The translations under genes and the position numbers were made by a program. This document shows, one piece after another, positions 1 through 8,048 of a stretch of 41,484 bases of DNA; within the stretch, counting starts at the first letter, position 1, and each line of letters begins with the position of its first letter. Origin of the DNA: Oscillospiraceae bacterium (GTDB taxonomy: Bacteria > Bacillota > Clostridia > Oscillospirales > JAKOTC01). The stretch is taken from NCBI GenBank assembly GCA_035353335.1, contig DAOPZJ010000021.1:1-41484 (forward strand), given 5' to 3'. The notes under the pieces are model-generated. The model was not told the origin of the DNA, made no database searches, and saw only the letters and a list, made by a program, of their open reading frames with translations.

Positions 1-81
1 CCACATCCTCTTGAAATTGTTCCGTGATAACCCTCTGTTCTAGTCAAGACCCAAAGATATTATACTGAAATTCTGAAATTC

Positions 82-120
82 AAACGCCTCCGCGGGTTTT
101 TTGCGGAGGCGTTTTCTTTT
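82..120 (+). terminator. Intrinsic terminator
   Basis: A perfect 12-bp stem pairs 82-93 with 103-114 around a 9-nt loop and is followed by a T-rich tract to 120. It probably ends transcription of a gene lying left of the window. The rest of 1-300 shows no gene I can support on either strand. Confidence 0.8.
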
Positions 121-289
121 CTTTGAGGTAAAAATAACGGCGCCAAGCCGTTTCGGCATTTCTTTATCTGCGCCGAAAGCCTCATATCCGCCCCTCTGTT
201 TTTAACGCCGACAGTGCGGTGATATCAAAAATTCACGCAATATGATATTGTAAAACATTCAAGGTAAAAATAAAGTGGTTATCCCTAAT

Positions 290-339
290 GTGAAGCCGCT
301 TACCGCTTATTCTTGTGTTTGATTTTTAAGCGGCTTCAC
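290..339. repeat. 13-bp inverted repeat overlapping a promoter (candidate operator)
   Basis: The half-sites at 290-302 and 327-339 are perfect inverted copies, separated by 24 bases. The right half lies exactly in the spacer of the promoter at 319-347, and there is no T-tract after it. A regulatory binding site or a leader hairpin is therefore likelier than a terminator. No regulator gene is adjacent. Confidence 0.5.
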
Positions 340-347
340 GATATAAT
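319..347 (+). promoter_or_regulatory. Promoter for the ABC exporter gene
   Basis: A -35 box ttgatt (319-324) and a perfect -10 tataat (342-347) are separated by 17 bases. The predicted transcript would have a leader of about 115 nt before the TTG start at 472. The spacer contains one arm of the inverted repeat, which suggests repression by a dimeric protein. Confidence 0.65.
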
Positions 348-471
348 CTGAACGGGAAGCTTTCCGAAATCGATGCTCATTTGAACCTGAGAAATCGGAA
401 GTATTATCGCCGCGCGCGCGTAAAGTCCCCCGCGGGGAGCAAGTTGACTTATTTTCAGGGAGAACAAAAAA

Positions 472-2199
472 TTGATCAAACGATACATAAAAATGGTGCG
501 GCATTATTGGTGGGCGCTGGGTCTCGGAACCGCCGGACTGGTCGGAGCCGCACTGATGAATCTTGTGGCTCCGGCGCTGGTGCGGAATTTGACGGCGTCT
601 TTGACCGACGGCACTCTGACAAAAAACACATTATTGGTGATGGCGGCGATCCTGTTGGGATCGTATCTGCTGCGGGCGGTTTTCCGGTATCTGGCCATGT
701 ATTATACCCATGTGGCGGCATGGAACTTTGTCGGTGAACTGACGGCGATGGTGTACGCCAAACTCCAAAAACTCTCGATGAAATTTTATGCCGATAAACA
801 GACCGGGCAGCTGATGAGCAGAGTTATCAACGACACCCGTCTGTTGGAAGTGCTGATGGCGCATGCCCTGCCCGACCTGGCCTCCAACCTGCTGATGTTA
901 GTTGGTGTCACCGTCATGATCTTCTTCATCCATCCGGTGCTTGCGCTGATCACTTTGCTGCCGGTGCCGCTCGTGCTGTATGTCGGCACGTTCTTTTCAA
1001 AAAAAGTGGCTCCGCTTTTTCGCATCAATCAACGGGTGCTCGGCGAGCTGTCCGGTACTTTACAGGATCACCTCGCCGGGATGAAAGAGATCCAGGCCTT
1101 TGGAATGGAAGGCGCCGAGGATGCGGCGATGACCGAATTTTCAAAGCAATACAGTGCCGTCAACATCTATGCCAACAAGGCGAATGCGATCTTTCATCCC
1201 TCGATCGAGCTGTTGACTTCTCTCGGAACCCTGGCGGTGATCGGGTTCGGAGGAGTTGCCGCCTTGAACGGGAAGCTGACGACCGCCGATATCGTGGGAT
1301 TTTTTATGTATCTGGGATTGTTTTATCAGCCGCTCACGATGTTGTCCCGCACCGTTGAGGACGTCCAGTCGGCCATGGCGGGGGGCGAGCGTGTTTTGGA
1401 GATTTTGGACGCGCCCGAAGACATCACCGATGCGCCCGATGCGGCGCCTTTGACCGACGTCACGGGAGCGCTCACGTTCGAAAACGTCAGTTTTCATTAT
1501 AACCCCGAGGAACCGGTTTTGGCCGATGTGTCATTTCACGCGGCGCCGGGTCAGATGATTGCGCTCGTCGGCGCCACCGGGGTGGGAAAAACCACCATGG
1601 CTTCGCTTGTCGAGCGGTTTTATGATCCGGTGTCGGGGCGCATATTATTGGACGGGATCGATATCAAAACCGCCTCGGTCGGTTCGCTTCGCCAAAACCT
1701 TTCGCTCGTGCTCCAGGACGTCTTTTTGTTCAACGGAACGATCGCCGACAATATCGCTTTCGGCTGCCGGGATGCCGCCCGCTCACAGATCAAAGACGCC
1801 GCCGTCATCGCCTGCGCCCACGATTTCATCGCCTCCCTGCCGAACGGCTATGACACCTTAATCAGCGAGCGGGGGATGCGGCTGTCGGGAGGGCAGAAAC
1901 AGCGAATCGCCATCGCAAGGGCGGTATTGCGTCAAACGCCGGTATTGATTTTGGATGAGGCGACCTCCGCGGTGGACACCGAAACCGAATCCGCCATCCA
2001 GCAAGCCATCGAAAATCTGGCGGGACGCCGTACCATGCTGGTGATCGCCCACCGGCTCTCCACCATCCGCCGTGCTGACATGATATTGGTTCTCGAGAAC
2101 GGGCGGATCGCCGAACGGGGCACCCACAGCGAGCTGCTTTCGAAAAACGGGGTTTACGCCCGGCTCTGTGCCGTCCAGGCCAACAATTTCATGGTCTGA
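472..2199 (+). CDS. ABC exporter, fused membrane and ATPase domains
   Basis: This 575-aa half-transporter has an N-terminal type-1 exporter membrane domain of about six helices (residues 10-310) and a C-terminal ATPase. In the ATPase I see Walker A GATGVGKTT (367-375), signature LSGGQ (471-475), Walker B ending in DE (495-496) and the H-loop His (527). It would act in the cytoplasmic membrane as a homodimer or heterodimer exporting lipid, peptide or drug. The substrate cannot be read from the sequence. The TTG start at 472 is chosen because agggaga (457-463) lies at good spacing, while the next ATG (493) is too far from it. No partner half-transporter is adjacent, so a homodimer is the simpler reading. 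Confidence 0.93.
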   Translation: MIKRYIKMVRHYWWALGLGTAGLVGAALMNLVAPALVRNLTASLTDGTLTKNTLLVMAAILLGSYLLRAVFRYLAMYYTHVAAWNFVGELTAMVYAKLQKLSMKFYADKQTGQLMSRVINDTRLLEVLMAHALPDLASNLLMLVGVTVMIFFIHPVLALITLLPVPLVLYVGTFFSKKVAPLFRINQRVLGELSGTLQDHLAGMKEIQAFGMEGAEDAAMTEFSKQYSAVNIYANKANAIFHPSIELLTSLGTLAVIGFGGVAALNGKLTTADIVGFFMYLGLFYQPLTMLSRTVEDVQSAMAGGERVLEILDAPEDITDAPDAAPLTDVTGALTFENVSFHYNPEEPVLADVSFHAAPGQMIALVGATGVGKTTMASLVERFYDPVSGRILLDGIDIKTASVGSLRQNLSLVLQDVFLFNGTIADNIAFGCRDAARSQIKDAAVIACAHDFIASLPNGYDTLISERGMRLSGGQKQRIAIARAVLRQTPVLILDEATSAVDTETESAIQQAIENLAGRRTMLVIAHRLSTIRRADMILVLENGRIAERGTHSELLSKNGVYARLCAVQANNFMV

Positions 2200-2243
2200 A
2201 CTTATATAGAATCCACAGCCGCATCGATCGGAGGCGTATTTCA

Positions 2244-2930
2244 TTGAGAATGGAAATCGCGTTTATTCACGAAGGGGAAAGGCCTGCCGAAAGCGCTTCG
2301 GTCGCAATGATACTCCCCGGTAACCGGTTGATTCAGCCAAAAGAACACCTGATGAAATGCCGAACGCTTTCAAAAGAGATGGGTATTCCGGTGGTGACGG
2401 CGCCTTTTGCCTATGAAGGCGGTGCGGCCATGGCCTGGATCGGCAAAGGGCAGGAAATTTTGCAGCAGGCCTGCTTTCCGGACGACGGCTTTCAAAAAGG
2501 CGGCGACGTGAACGTATTTGATACCCCCTGGGGACCCGCCGCTCTTTGCTGCGACGCGGATATTTTCCAGCCACAATACGCGCGTCTTGCGGCGTTCAAA
2601 GGTTGTAAGTGCCTGATGGCATCGACCGCGAGGATCAGGATCGACTCTGTATGCGAATATATGCCGGAGGACTTGCCGGCCTGCGGTGATCGCGGGCTCT
2701 TTTTTGTCGGACCTTGGGCTTCGGCACAGGCGAACGGGATCGCCGTCGCGGCCGCGGGCCGAACCGGCGGGGCTCTGATTCTCCCGTGCGCGTTGACGCC
2801 CCGGGGGAGCGGGCTTGGTGAGAGCGGATTTGATCCGGCGGATCTGGCAAGGGCGCATCGGGAGTTTCCGGTTTACGAGAGCATGAATCCAAAGCTCTAT
2901 GAGCGTTATCGGAAGGAGCTGGAAGCATGA
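2244..2930 (+). CDS. Degenerate nitrilase-superfamily protein
   Basis: This 228-aa protein has the carbon-nitrogen hydrolase fold signature around the nucleophile (LCCDADIF, Cys102) followed by the usual RLAAFKG stretch. The family's first catalytic residue, Glu in a PE motif, is not visible: the matching place reads LPG. The EK-type lysine motif is also absent or displaced, and the protein is shorter than the usual 260-300 aa. It may be catalytically impaired or a partner of the next gene, with which it overlaps by ATGA at 2927-2930. The TTG start at 2244 fits the ggagg at 2230-2234 better than the in-frame ATG at 2250. The family assignment is moderate and the loss of activity is inference. 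Confidence 0.72.
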   Translation: MRMEIAFIHEGERPAESASVAMILPGNRLIQPKEHLMKCRTLSKEMGIPVVTAPFAYEGGAAMAWIGKGQEILQQACFPDDGFQKGGDVNVFDTPWGPAALCCDADIFQPQYARLAAFKGCKCLMASTARIRIDSVCEYMPEDLPACGDRGLFFVGPWASAQANGIAVAAAGRTGGALILPCALTPRGSGLGESGFDPADLARAHREFPVYESMNPKLYERYRKELEA

Positions 2931-4054
2931 TCCATTGGCTTGCCCGACAACTTTCCGAAAGTTTAAGACGGCGGTTATCCGAACCGAAACTGAAAAAGGC
3001 CTTTGCGGTTTTACCGGACCGTCCGGCAAAGCCGGACGTGCGTCCTTTTCAACCGAGAAGCGCCGGGGATCAAAGCCCGGTTCGCGTGTGTGCCGTTCAG
3101 GCAGAGGTGAAGCTATACAGCAGCCTTGAAAAAATGGCCGCAGACATCGACCGCTTTTTTTCCGACGCGCAAGATCACCAAACGGAGTTGATCTGCTTTC
3201 CGGAATTCTTCGGAATGCTGCCCCTTGGCCTGCTTCCGGGCGTGCGATTCGGATTACGGATGCTTAACAAATTCAAAAAGAGAACGCCGGAATCCTCTCA
3301 GGAGGCAAAAGCTAAAAGCGTCCGAAAAAATAAAGAAAAGACCGGTCCGCGGCAAATACCGCCCTTACCGGAGCTTTTGCAGCCCTTTGATTTTTTACAG
3401 AACCGGTATACCGAACTGATGGCGCGCTTCGCAAAGCGATACGGGATGTACGTCTCCTGCGGCACGCTGCTTGCGCCGGAAAACGGAAAGGTCTATAATC
3501 GCCATATTTTCTTGGGGCCTGACGGGTCGGTGCTCGGCATACAGGATAAACTCCATCTGACCGAAACAGAACGGGAACTGGGAATCTCCACGGGAGACGC
3601 GTTATCGGTCGTGCCCACTCCCATCGGAAATATCGCCCTCATGGTTTGTATGGATGCGTCATATTTCGAAACCTTTCGGATTGCCAAACATCTCGGCGCG
3701 CACTACGCGATCGTTCCGATCGGGGATATGGCGGAGTTTCAGCCGTGGCTGGCACTCCGGGGAACTCAGACAAGAGTGAGCGAAACAGGGCTTGCCGCGA
3801 TCAAGTCGGCCTTGGTTTCTAAACCGTCTTTTCCGATGGTTTTTACGGGCCGCGCGGGAATTTGGTTTCCGCTCTCGAGCGGAAAGAAAAGTATTGAAGC
3901 GCCGCAGCACAACTCATCAACAGCGGTATATGGAGAAATCGATTTGGTTCCGCAGCACAAAAACGACCTTCCCGGATGCCGGACGAATCCCGCATTTGAC
4001 CGCCGATACGCGGAAGAATTGATCAAAAAGAGCAAAGATTTCACAAAACAATAA
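2927..4054 (+). CDS. Carbon-nitrogen hydrolase (nitrilase superfamily)
   Basis: This 375-aa protein carries the full nitrilase triad in the right order: Glu93 in FPEF, Lys208 in QDKLHLTETE and Cys241 in VCMDASYFE. Such enzymes hydrolyse amides or nitriles, or transfer acyl groups. The substrate is not predictable here. A basic insert around residues 105-150 (many Lys/Arg) lies between the Glu and Lys motifs and lengthens the protein beyond the typical 270-300 aa. The start overlaps the previous gene by four bases, so the two are translationally coupled and may form a heteromeric complex. Confidence 0.85.
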   Translation: MIHWLARQLSESLRRRLSEPKLKKAFAVLPDRPAKPDVRPFQPRSAGDQSPVRVCAVQAEVKLYSSLEKMAADIDRFFSDAQDHQTELICFPEFFGMLPLGLLPGVRFGLRMLNKFKKRTPESSQEAKAKSVRKNKEKTGPRQIPPLPELLQPFDFLQNRYTELMARFAKRYGMYVSCGTLLAPENGKVYNRHIFLGPDGSVLGIQDKLHLTETERELGISTGDALSVVPTPIGNIALMVCMDASYFETFRIAKHLGAHYAIVPIGDMAEFQPWLALRGTQTRVSETGLAAIKSALVSKPSFPMVFTGRAGIWFPLSSGKKSIEAPQHNSSTAVYGEIDLVPQHKNDLPGCRTNPAFDRRYAEELIKKSKDFTKQ

Positions 4055-4055
4055 A

Positions 4056-4075
4056 TCAAGCCTCCAAAGGCTTGA
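4056..4075 (+). terminator. Weak hairpin after the nitrilase pair
   Basis: An 8-bp stem (4056-4063 with 4068-4075) encloses a ccaa loop, but the run of T after it is poor. It may slow or partly end transcription before the glycosyltransferase gene. Confidence 0.35.
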
Positions 4076-4135
4076 ATTTGTCGCATCCTGACCGGATATA
4101 CCCACGACTTCGAATACGGAAGGTGAGGTAAAATA

Positions 4136-5263
4136 ATGGCAGACACTGTTTTTGAATTCATAGGTTCTTTAGCCGACGGCGGAGCCGAAACGCTGGTGAA
4201 AGATTATGCCAAAATGTTGGATCCGACTTTATTTTGTGTCAAAGCAGTCGTGATTCATGCTGATAAATCCACGGCGAATTATAAAACGATTGCCGCAAAT
4301 GATACGGAAATAATAGCGGTATATAAAAAATGGAACGTGGCGGTCAGAGCTTTCAATAAAGTTTTCGGGAAGTATTTTGTCAGCAGGAAACTGAAACGAT
4401 TCATTAAGCAATACCATCCGACATGCATTCACGTCCATTTGGCGCTGTTGAAGTATTTGGTTCCCATCAGCAAAGAACTGAAAGGGATCCGACTGCTTTA
4501 TACCTGCCATAGTCTGCCGGAACATTTGTTTGAAGGAAAAAACGCCGCGGAAAAAAAGGCCGCGAACTATTTAATCAAGAATCACGCGCTTCGGTTAATT
4601 TCGATTAATCCCGAAGCAAAAGATCAGCTCAACGAAATATTTCATATCGACAACACTGTTTTTATCAGAAACGGCATCGATTTTTCTCGTTTTCATAACA
4701 ACGGGATCAAAAAAGAGGAGGTTCGCAAAGAACTCGGAATCCCCGAAGACGCCTTTGTCATCGGGCATGTCGGAAGATTTTCCCCGTATAAGAATCATGA
4801 ATTTTTAATCGATATATTCAATGAAACAAAGAAAATCAATGATCAAGCTTTCCTGGTTATGGTGGGAACCGGAGAAACAAAGAAAGATATCATGGCGAAG
4901 GTCAGAAGACTGCGCCTGGAACAATCGACGATCGTGCTGTCAGCCCGGCCGGATATCCATCGCATCTTAAAAGCCGTTGATGCGTTTGTGTATCCCGCGA
5001 AATTTGAAGGGCTGAGAATCGTGATGATTGAAGCGCAGGTCAGCGGATTGCATTGTGTTTTGTCGGACAGCGTTGCGAAAGAAGCTTTCATCTCCCCGTT
5101 GGCAATCCCCATGAGCATTCATGAAAGCCCCGAAAAATGGGCGGAAGCAGTGATTGACATTACAAGAAGAAGCGCGATTGAAGACCGCACTTCGGAATAC
5201 GATATGAAAAAAGAAATCAGACGGCTTGAAAAGCTGTATATGGGCTTGAACTCCAGCCCCTAA
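4136..5263 (+). CDS. Family 4 glycosyltransferase (GT-B fold)
   Basis: This 375-aa protein shows the GT4 hallmarks: an N-terminal GGAETLV loop, a central GHVGRFSPYKNH strand-turn and the C-terminal EGLRIVMIE (E-x7-E type) nucleotide-sugar site. It would transfer a sugar from a nucleotide donor to a lipid, polysaccharide or protein acceptor at the cytoplasmic face of the membrane. No other cell-envelope polysaccharide genes are next to it, so the acceptor is unknown. The aggtgagg site at 4121-4128 fixes the ATG. The coding sequence is visibly richer in A/T than the flanking genes, which hints at a different origin. Confidence 0.9.
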   Translation: MADTVFEFIGSLADGGAETLVKDYAKMLDPTLFCVKAVVIHADKSTANYKTIAANDTEIIAVYKKWNVAVRAFNKVFGKYFVSRKLKRFIKQYHPTCIHVHLALLKYLVPISKELKGIRLLYTCHSLPEHLFEGKNAAEKKAANYLIKNHALRLISINPEAKDQLNEIFHIDNTVFIRNGIDFSRFHNNGIKKEEVRKELGIPEDAFVIGHVGRFSPYKNHEFLIDIFNETKKINDQAFLVMVGTGETKKDIMAKVRRLRLEQSTIVLSARPDIHRILKAVDAFVYPAKFEGLRIVMIEAQVSGLHCVLSDSVAKEAFISPLAIPMSIHESPEKWAEAVIDITRRSAIEDRTSEYDMKKEIRRLEKLYMGLNSSP

Positions 5264-5390
5264 ATTGAATCCGGAGATTTCCGAAAACTTCTCTGCGCTC
5301 ATCTCCTATGCGTCGGCTGATACCCGAGAACGTAATCGGACACGGTCCGAAGACCGCGCCCTGCTTAATGTATAAATTAATTAAATTCCT

Positions 5391-5421
5391 AATTCTGAAT
5401 TCTTAATTCTGAATTCTGAAT
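5391..5421. repeat. aattctgaat low-complexity tandem repeat
   Basis: Several imperfect copies of aattctgaat follow one another. Similar strings occur at about 24929-24947 and 67-80, always between genes. They look like dispersed intergenic spacer sequence. No function is evident. Confidence 0.6.
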
Positions 5422-5428
5422 GAAATCT

Positions 5429-5773
5429 CTACGCCGCGCTGCCCTCCTTTTCAATCCGCTTGTCCCTTCTCTCCCCGGCGCACAATCCCTTTTTAACGGC
5501 CGGTTTCCGCCTTTGTTTCCTCATGGGGATCAAAAGGCAGGCGATCCCGCCGCCGACGGCGCCGCCGATCAAAACGGAAAAAACCACGCCCGCGGCGGTG
5601 CTTCCGAAATCGCTCGTGACAAGCAGCGCCGTGATGATGAAAAACGTGCAGGCGGCGATAAACCCGACCGCATTCTCCGCTTTCTTCAGGCGTTTTTTCA
5701 GACCGGTCATCCCGTATAAAAAGACCCGGTCGAGCATCTCTTCGTTATATCTGTCGTTTGCATATTCTCTCAT
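5429..5773 (-). CDS. Small two-helix membrane protein, unknown function
   Basis: This 114-aa protein has an acidic/basic N-terminal stretch, two hydrophobic helices (about residues 35-55 and 60-80, the second glycine-rich) and a strongly basic C-terminal tail. I do not recognise the family. The ATG at 5773 is preferred over an upstream in-frame codon at 5806, because a ggagggg sequence lies just before it. That Shine-Dalgarno site is also the 3' arm of the hairpin at 5782-5823, so translation may depend on whether the hairpin forms. It follows the sortase gene on the same strand. Confidence 0.7.
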   Translation of the reverse strand: MREYANDRYNEEMLDRVFLYGMTGLKKRLKKAENAVGFIAACTFFIITALLVTSDFGSTAAGVVFSVLIGGAVGGGIACLLIPMRKQRRKPAVKKGLCAGERRDKRIEKEGSAA

Positions 5774-5823
5774 AAAAAAGAACTCCCCTCCGTGTTGTGC
5801 TTTCACTATACACGGAGGGGAGT
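5774..5823 (-). terminator. Terminator hairpin whose 3' arm is the next gene's ribosome binding site
   Basis: On the minus strand a perfect 13-bp stem (5811-5823 with 5782-5794, 16-nt loop) is followed at once by a T-rich run, so it should terminate the sortase transcript. The 3' arm contains the cggagggga that serves the gene starting at 5773. Transcripts reading through, or started outside, would have this site occluded. Confidence 0.65.
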
Positions 5824-5838
5824 CCGATAAAACGGACT

Positions 5839-6789
5839 TTACGAGGGATTTCCGAAATAGGCGCCGGCGCGGGTCCCGATGTCGTAGATATCGACGTAGG
5901 TGTCGGGCATCACGGCGTCGAATTCGATTTTGGCGAGGTTTGTATCGACGTTCGGGTCCTCGCCCGGACGCAGCGCGCGCGCGATCACAAGGAAGCGCAC
6001 GTTTTTGAAATAATAGCAGCAGGAGTGCAGGGTCATAACGGTGTCGCCGTATTCAAGCGAATAGCCCGTGTTGACGACCGTTCTGGCCTCAACTTCGGTC
6101 TTGAAATTGTTGAACACCGCGGGGTCGCTGAGATCGGTCACGGCGAAATCGAAGGTAGGGCCGTCTTCCCATTTGACGTTGGCGACGACAAAACCGACGA
6201 TTTTAAACTCTCTGACGTCGTTGATGCCGTAGAATTTGATGACGGGGGCTTTTTTATAGAGATCGAGCCCGTACATCAGCGCGTTGTATTTTTCGAGCGG
6301 GCCGAACATCAGGCCGTTTTTGTTGTTATGTCCGTGGATGAGTATGTTCTGGTTCGGGGCGTTCAGGTCGACCTTGTAATCGACGAACGCGGTGCCCTCT
6401 TTGGAATATTTCAAATCGAGGTTTTTGCGGTAATATTTATCGTTGTTGTCGGTCTGCACGATCGGATAACCGAAATCTTTGATGCCGTCGATGGTGATGA
6501 AGCCGACAAGCTCCGGGTTGCGCGCATAGAACGGCTTGAGCTGTTCGAGAATTCCCGCCGGGAATTCCACTTCTTTATAGGGGTCTTCGCCGGGATTGGT
6601 CACCATGGAGGGATTTTGAAACAAATTCAGATCGGAGGCCACGCGCTTCCGGTCGGCGGATTCCCGGATATAGTTGTTCGCGAGCATCGCGCCGGAAAAA
6701 ATCAGCGCCGCCATAAAAATCACCAGCAGCCCGTTCATCATCAGTTTCTGCTGTTTTGTCAGGGGTCTTTTCTTCTTTCGATTCTCCAT
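5839..6789 (-). CDS. Class B sortase
   Basis: This 316-aa transpeptidase has a basic N-terminus, one membrane anchor (about residues 16-38) and an extracellular catalytic domain. The triad is visible: His154 in HGHN, Cys257 in TLHSCCYY and Arg265 in VRFLVIAR. The class B type follows from the TLxSC context and the long helix-rich insert before it. A second Cys directly follows the nucleophile. Sortases cleave a C-terminal sorting motif and attach the protein to peptidoglycan or pili. No candidate substrate with such a motif is seen in the window. The start at 6789 is preferred because aggag sits 12 bases upstream, whereas the ATG at 6801 abuts that site. It lies close behind the DUF3048 gene. 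Confidence 0.9.
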   Translation of the reverse strand: MENRKKKRPLTKQQKLMMNGLLVIFMAALIFSGAMLANNYIRESADRKRVASDLNLFQNPSMVTNPGEDPYKEVEFPAGILEQLKPFYARNPELVGFITIDGIKDFGYPIVQTDNNDKYYRKNLDLKYSKEGTAFVDYKVDLNAPNQNILIHGHNNKNGLMFGPLEKYNALMYGLDLYKKAPVIKFYGINDVREFKIVGFVVANVKWEDGPTFDFAVTDLSDPAVFNNFKTEVEARTVVNTGYSLEYGDTVMTLHSCCYYFKNVRFLVIARALRPGEDPNVDTNLAKIEFDAVMPDTYVDIYDIGTRAGAYFGNPS

Positions 6790-6810
6790 ATGTCCTAGCA
6801 TCTCCTGTTT

Positions 6811-7938
6811 TCAGCCGATCTGCGTCCAGGTGACCCGGTCGGCAAGTGTTGTCGATATGATGTTGATCCAGGTCCTGCCCTGGTTGAGTGTCAGCTCATT
6901 GCCCTTTTCGTCGTAGAGCGTGATCCGGTCTGTCTCCCCGACGCCTTTCTGCCAGTAAATCTTCCGGCCGCCGCACATAGAGAAATAATACCCCTCTCCG
7001 GCGTTGATGTCAATGGTAACCATCGTTGCGTCGTTCGGATTCGCGTATTGTTTGGCAAAAAGCACAAGGACGTTGGTCACGCCGACCTGTTCGCCGTTGT
7101 TGAGATCGGTCTGCGCGGCGCCTGCGAGGGACCGCATGTAAAGGCCTGTCGTTTCGTCGAAATGATATTCGGCGTTCAATCCGACCGGCAGATAAACCGC
7201 TCTTGCCCGGAATGCCGGCGGAATGACCAGTTCGCCGCCGGCGGCGAATTTAAAACAGGTCTGCGGGTAATCGTCCCCGAGCGCGGTGCGCATTTTTGAC
7301 GAGGAGATCACTTTGGTGAGCATTTCGCCGTTTGTCATCACCGTGTGCTCGGCGGCGCGGGTCTTTTTGAGTTCTTCGTCGCGGTAGGTCAGCTCTTTAT
7401 CGGAATAATAGGCCGCGTCGAGGGTCTTGTATCCCCGCGCTTTCGCAGCGTCTTTCGTCTCCTGGTTCGCGCCCATGTAAACCATGATCGAGTCAAACGA
7501 TTGGGCCAGATCGAGAAAATGCAGCCGGGCTTCGCGGATCGAGCCGATCACGGGCGCGGAGCGCCAGTCGGAATAAAACGCGAGCAGGCGGGTGATTCCG
7601 CCCTCGGCTTCGGCTTCGATCACGAGATCCGCGGCCGTAATGCCGTTTTGCGGCAGCGCTTTGACGTAGTTGTTGATAAGCACCGAGACGGGCCTTGTGC
7701 GCGCCATATAAGACGGAAGGTTGCTCTGTCCGGTCAGCGGATTGAGCGTTCCGGTAGACACATACTCGGCTCCGGCGCTTTTCGGCGTTTCGGACACTGC
7801 GGGAGGCGCCGAGGCCTCTTCGGAGGAAAGCCCCGCCCACGGGTCCGAAAACTCAGGGCCGCTGTATTCCTGCACCGTTCCGCAGCCGGCCGCCAAAAAC
7901 AAAGAAAAAATCAAAAGGGCGGCGAGCGTTCTTCTCAT
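6811..7938 (-). CDS. DUF3048 (YerB-like) lipoprotein
   Basis: This 375-aa protein begins with a lipoprotein signal ending in LAAGC (Cys19), then a Ser/Ala/Pro-rich linker and the DUF3048 domain. I recognise the domain from its N-terminal half with RPVSVLINNY and the GSIREARLHF region. YerB of Bacillus subtilis is the known relative. The biochemical role is not established. It would be anchored to the outer face of the membrane. The ATG at 7938 is chosen because the in-frame GTG at 7947 is part of the aaggaggtg ribosome site. It shares a promoter with the sortase gene nine to twenty bases downstream, so both act at the cell surface. Confidence 0.87.
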   Translation of the reverse strand: MRRTLAALLIFSLFLAAGCGTVQEYSGPEFSDPWAGLSSEEASAPPAVSETPKSAGAEYVSTGTLNPLTGQSNLPSYMARTRPVSVLINNYVKALPQNGITAADLVIEAEAEGGITRLLAFYSDWRSAPVIGSIREARLHFLDLAQSFDSIMVYMGANQETKDAAKARGYKTLDAAYYSDKELTYRDEELKKTRAAEHTVMTNGEMLTKVISSSKMRTALGDDYPQTCFKFAAGGELVIPPAFRARAVYLPVGLNAEYHFDETTGLYMRSLAGAAQTDLNNGEQVGVTNVLVLFAKQYANPNDATMVTIDINAGEGYYFSMCGGRKIYWQKGVGETDRITLYDEKGNELTLNQGRTWINIISTTLADRVTWTQIG

Positions 7939-8019
7939 CGGGGGCACCTCCTTCTCACAAAGACGTTTTTCAAGTCCGGTTTGTTACAAGTCTTTTTTGC
8001 CGTCGGAAAATCACGCTGC

Positions 8020-8048
8020 ATATTACCACTAAAACGCGTTTGTGTCAA
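8020..8048 (-). promoter_or_regulatory. Promoter for the DUF3048-sortase operon
   Basis: On the minus strand TTGACA (8043-8048) and TAATAT (8020-8025) are spaced by 17 bases, close to the sigma-A consensus. The TGA inside the -35 box is the stop codon of rnfB, so the promoter starts exactly at the end of the rnf operon. Confidence 0.75.

Noticed and set aside
5797..6798. 333-aa open frame opposite the sortase gene
   Set aside because: It is the mirror of the sortase coding frame in GC-rich DNA, has no ribosome site or recognisable domain, and the opposite strand has all sortase catalytic residues.
7960..8010. Hairpin between rnfB and the DUF3048 gene
   Set aside because: The repeated caagtc words are direct, not inverted, so no terminator stem forms.
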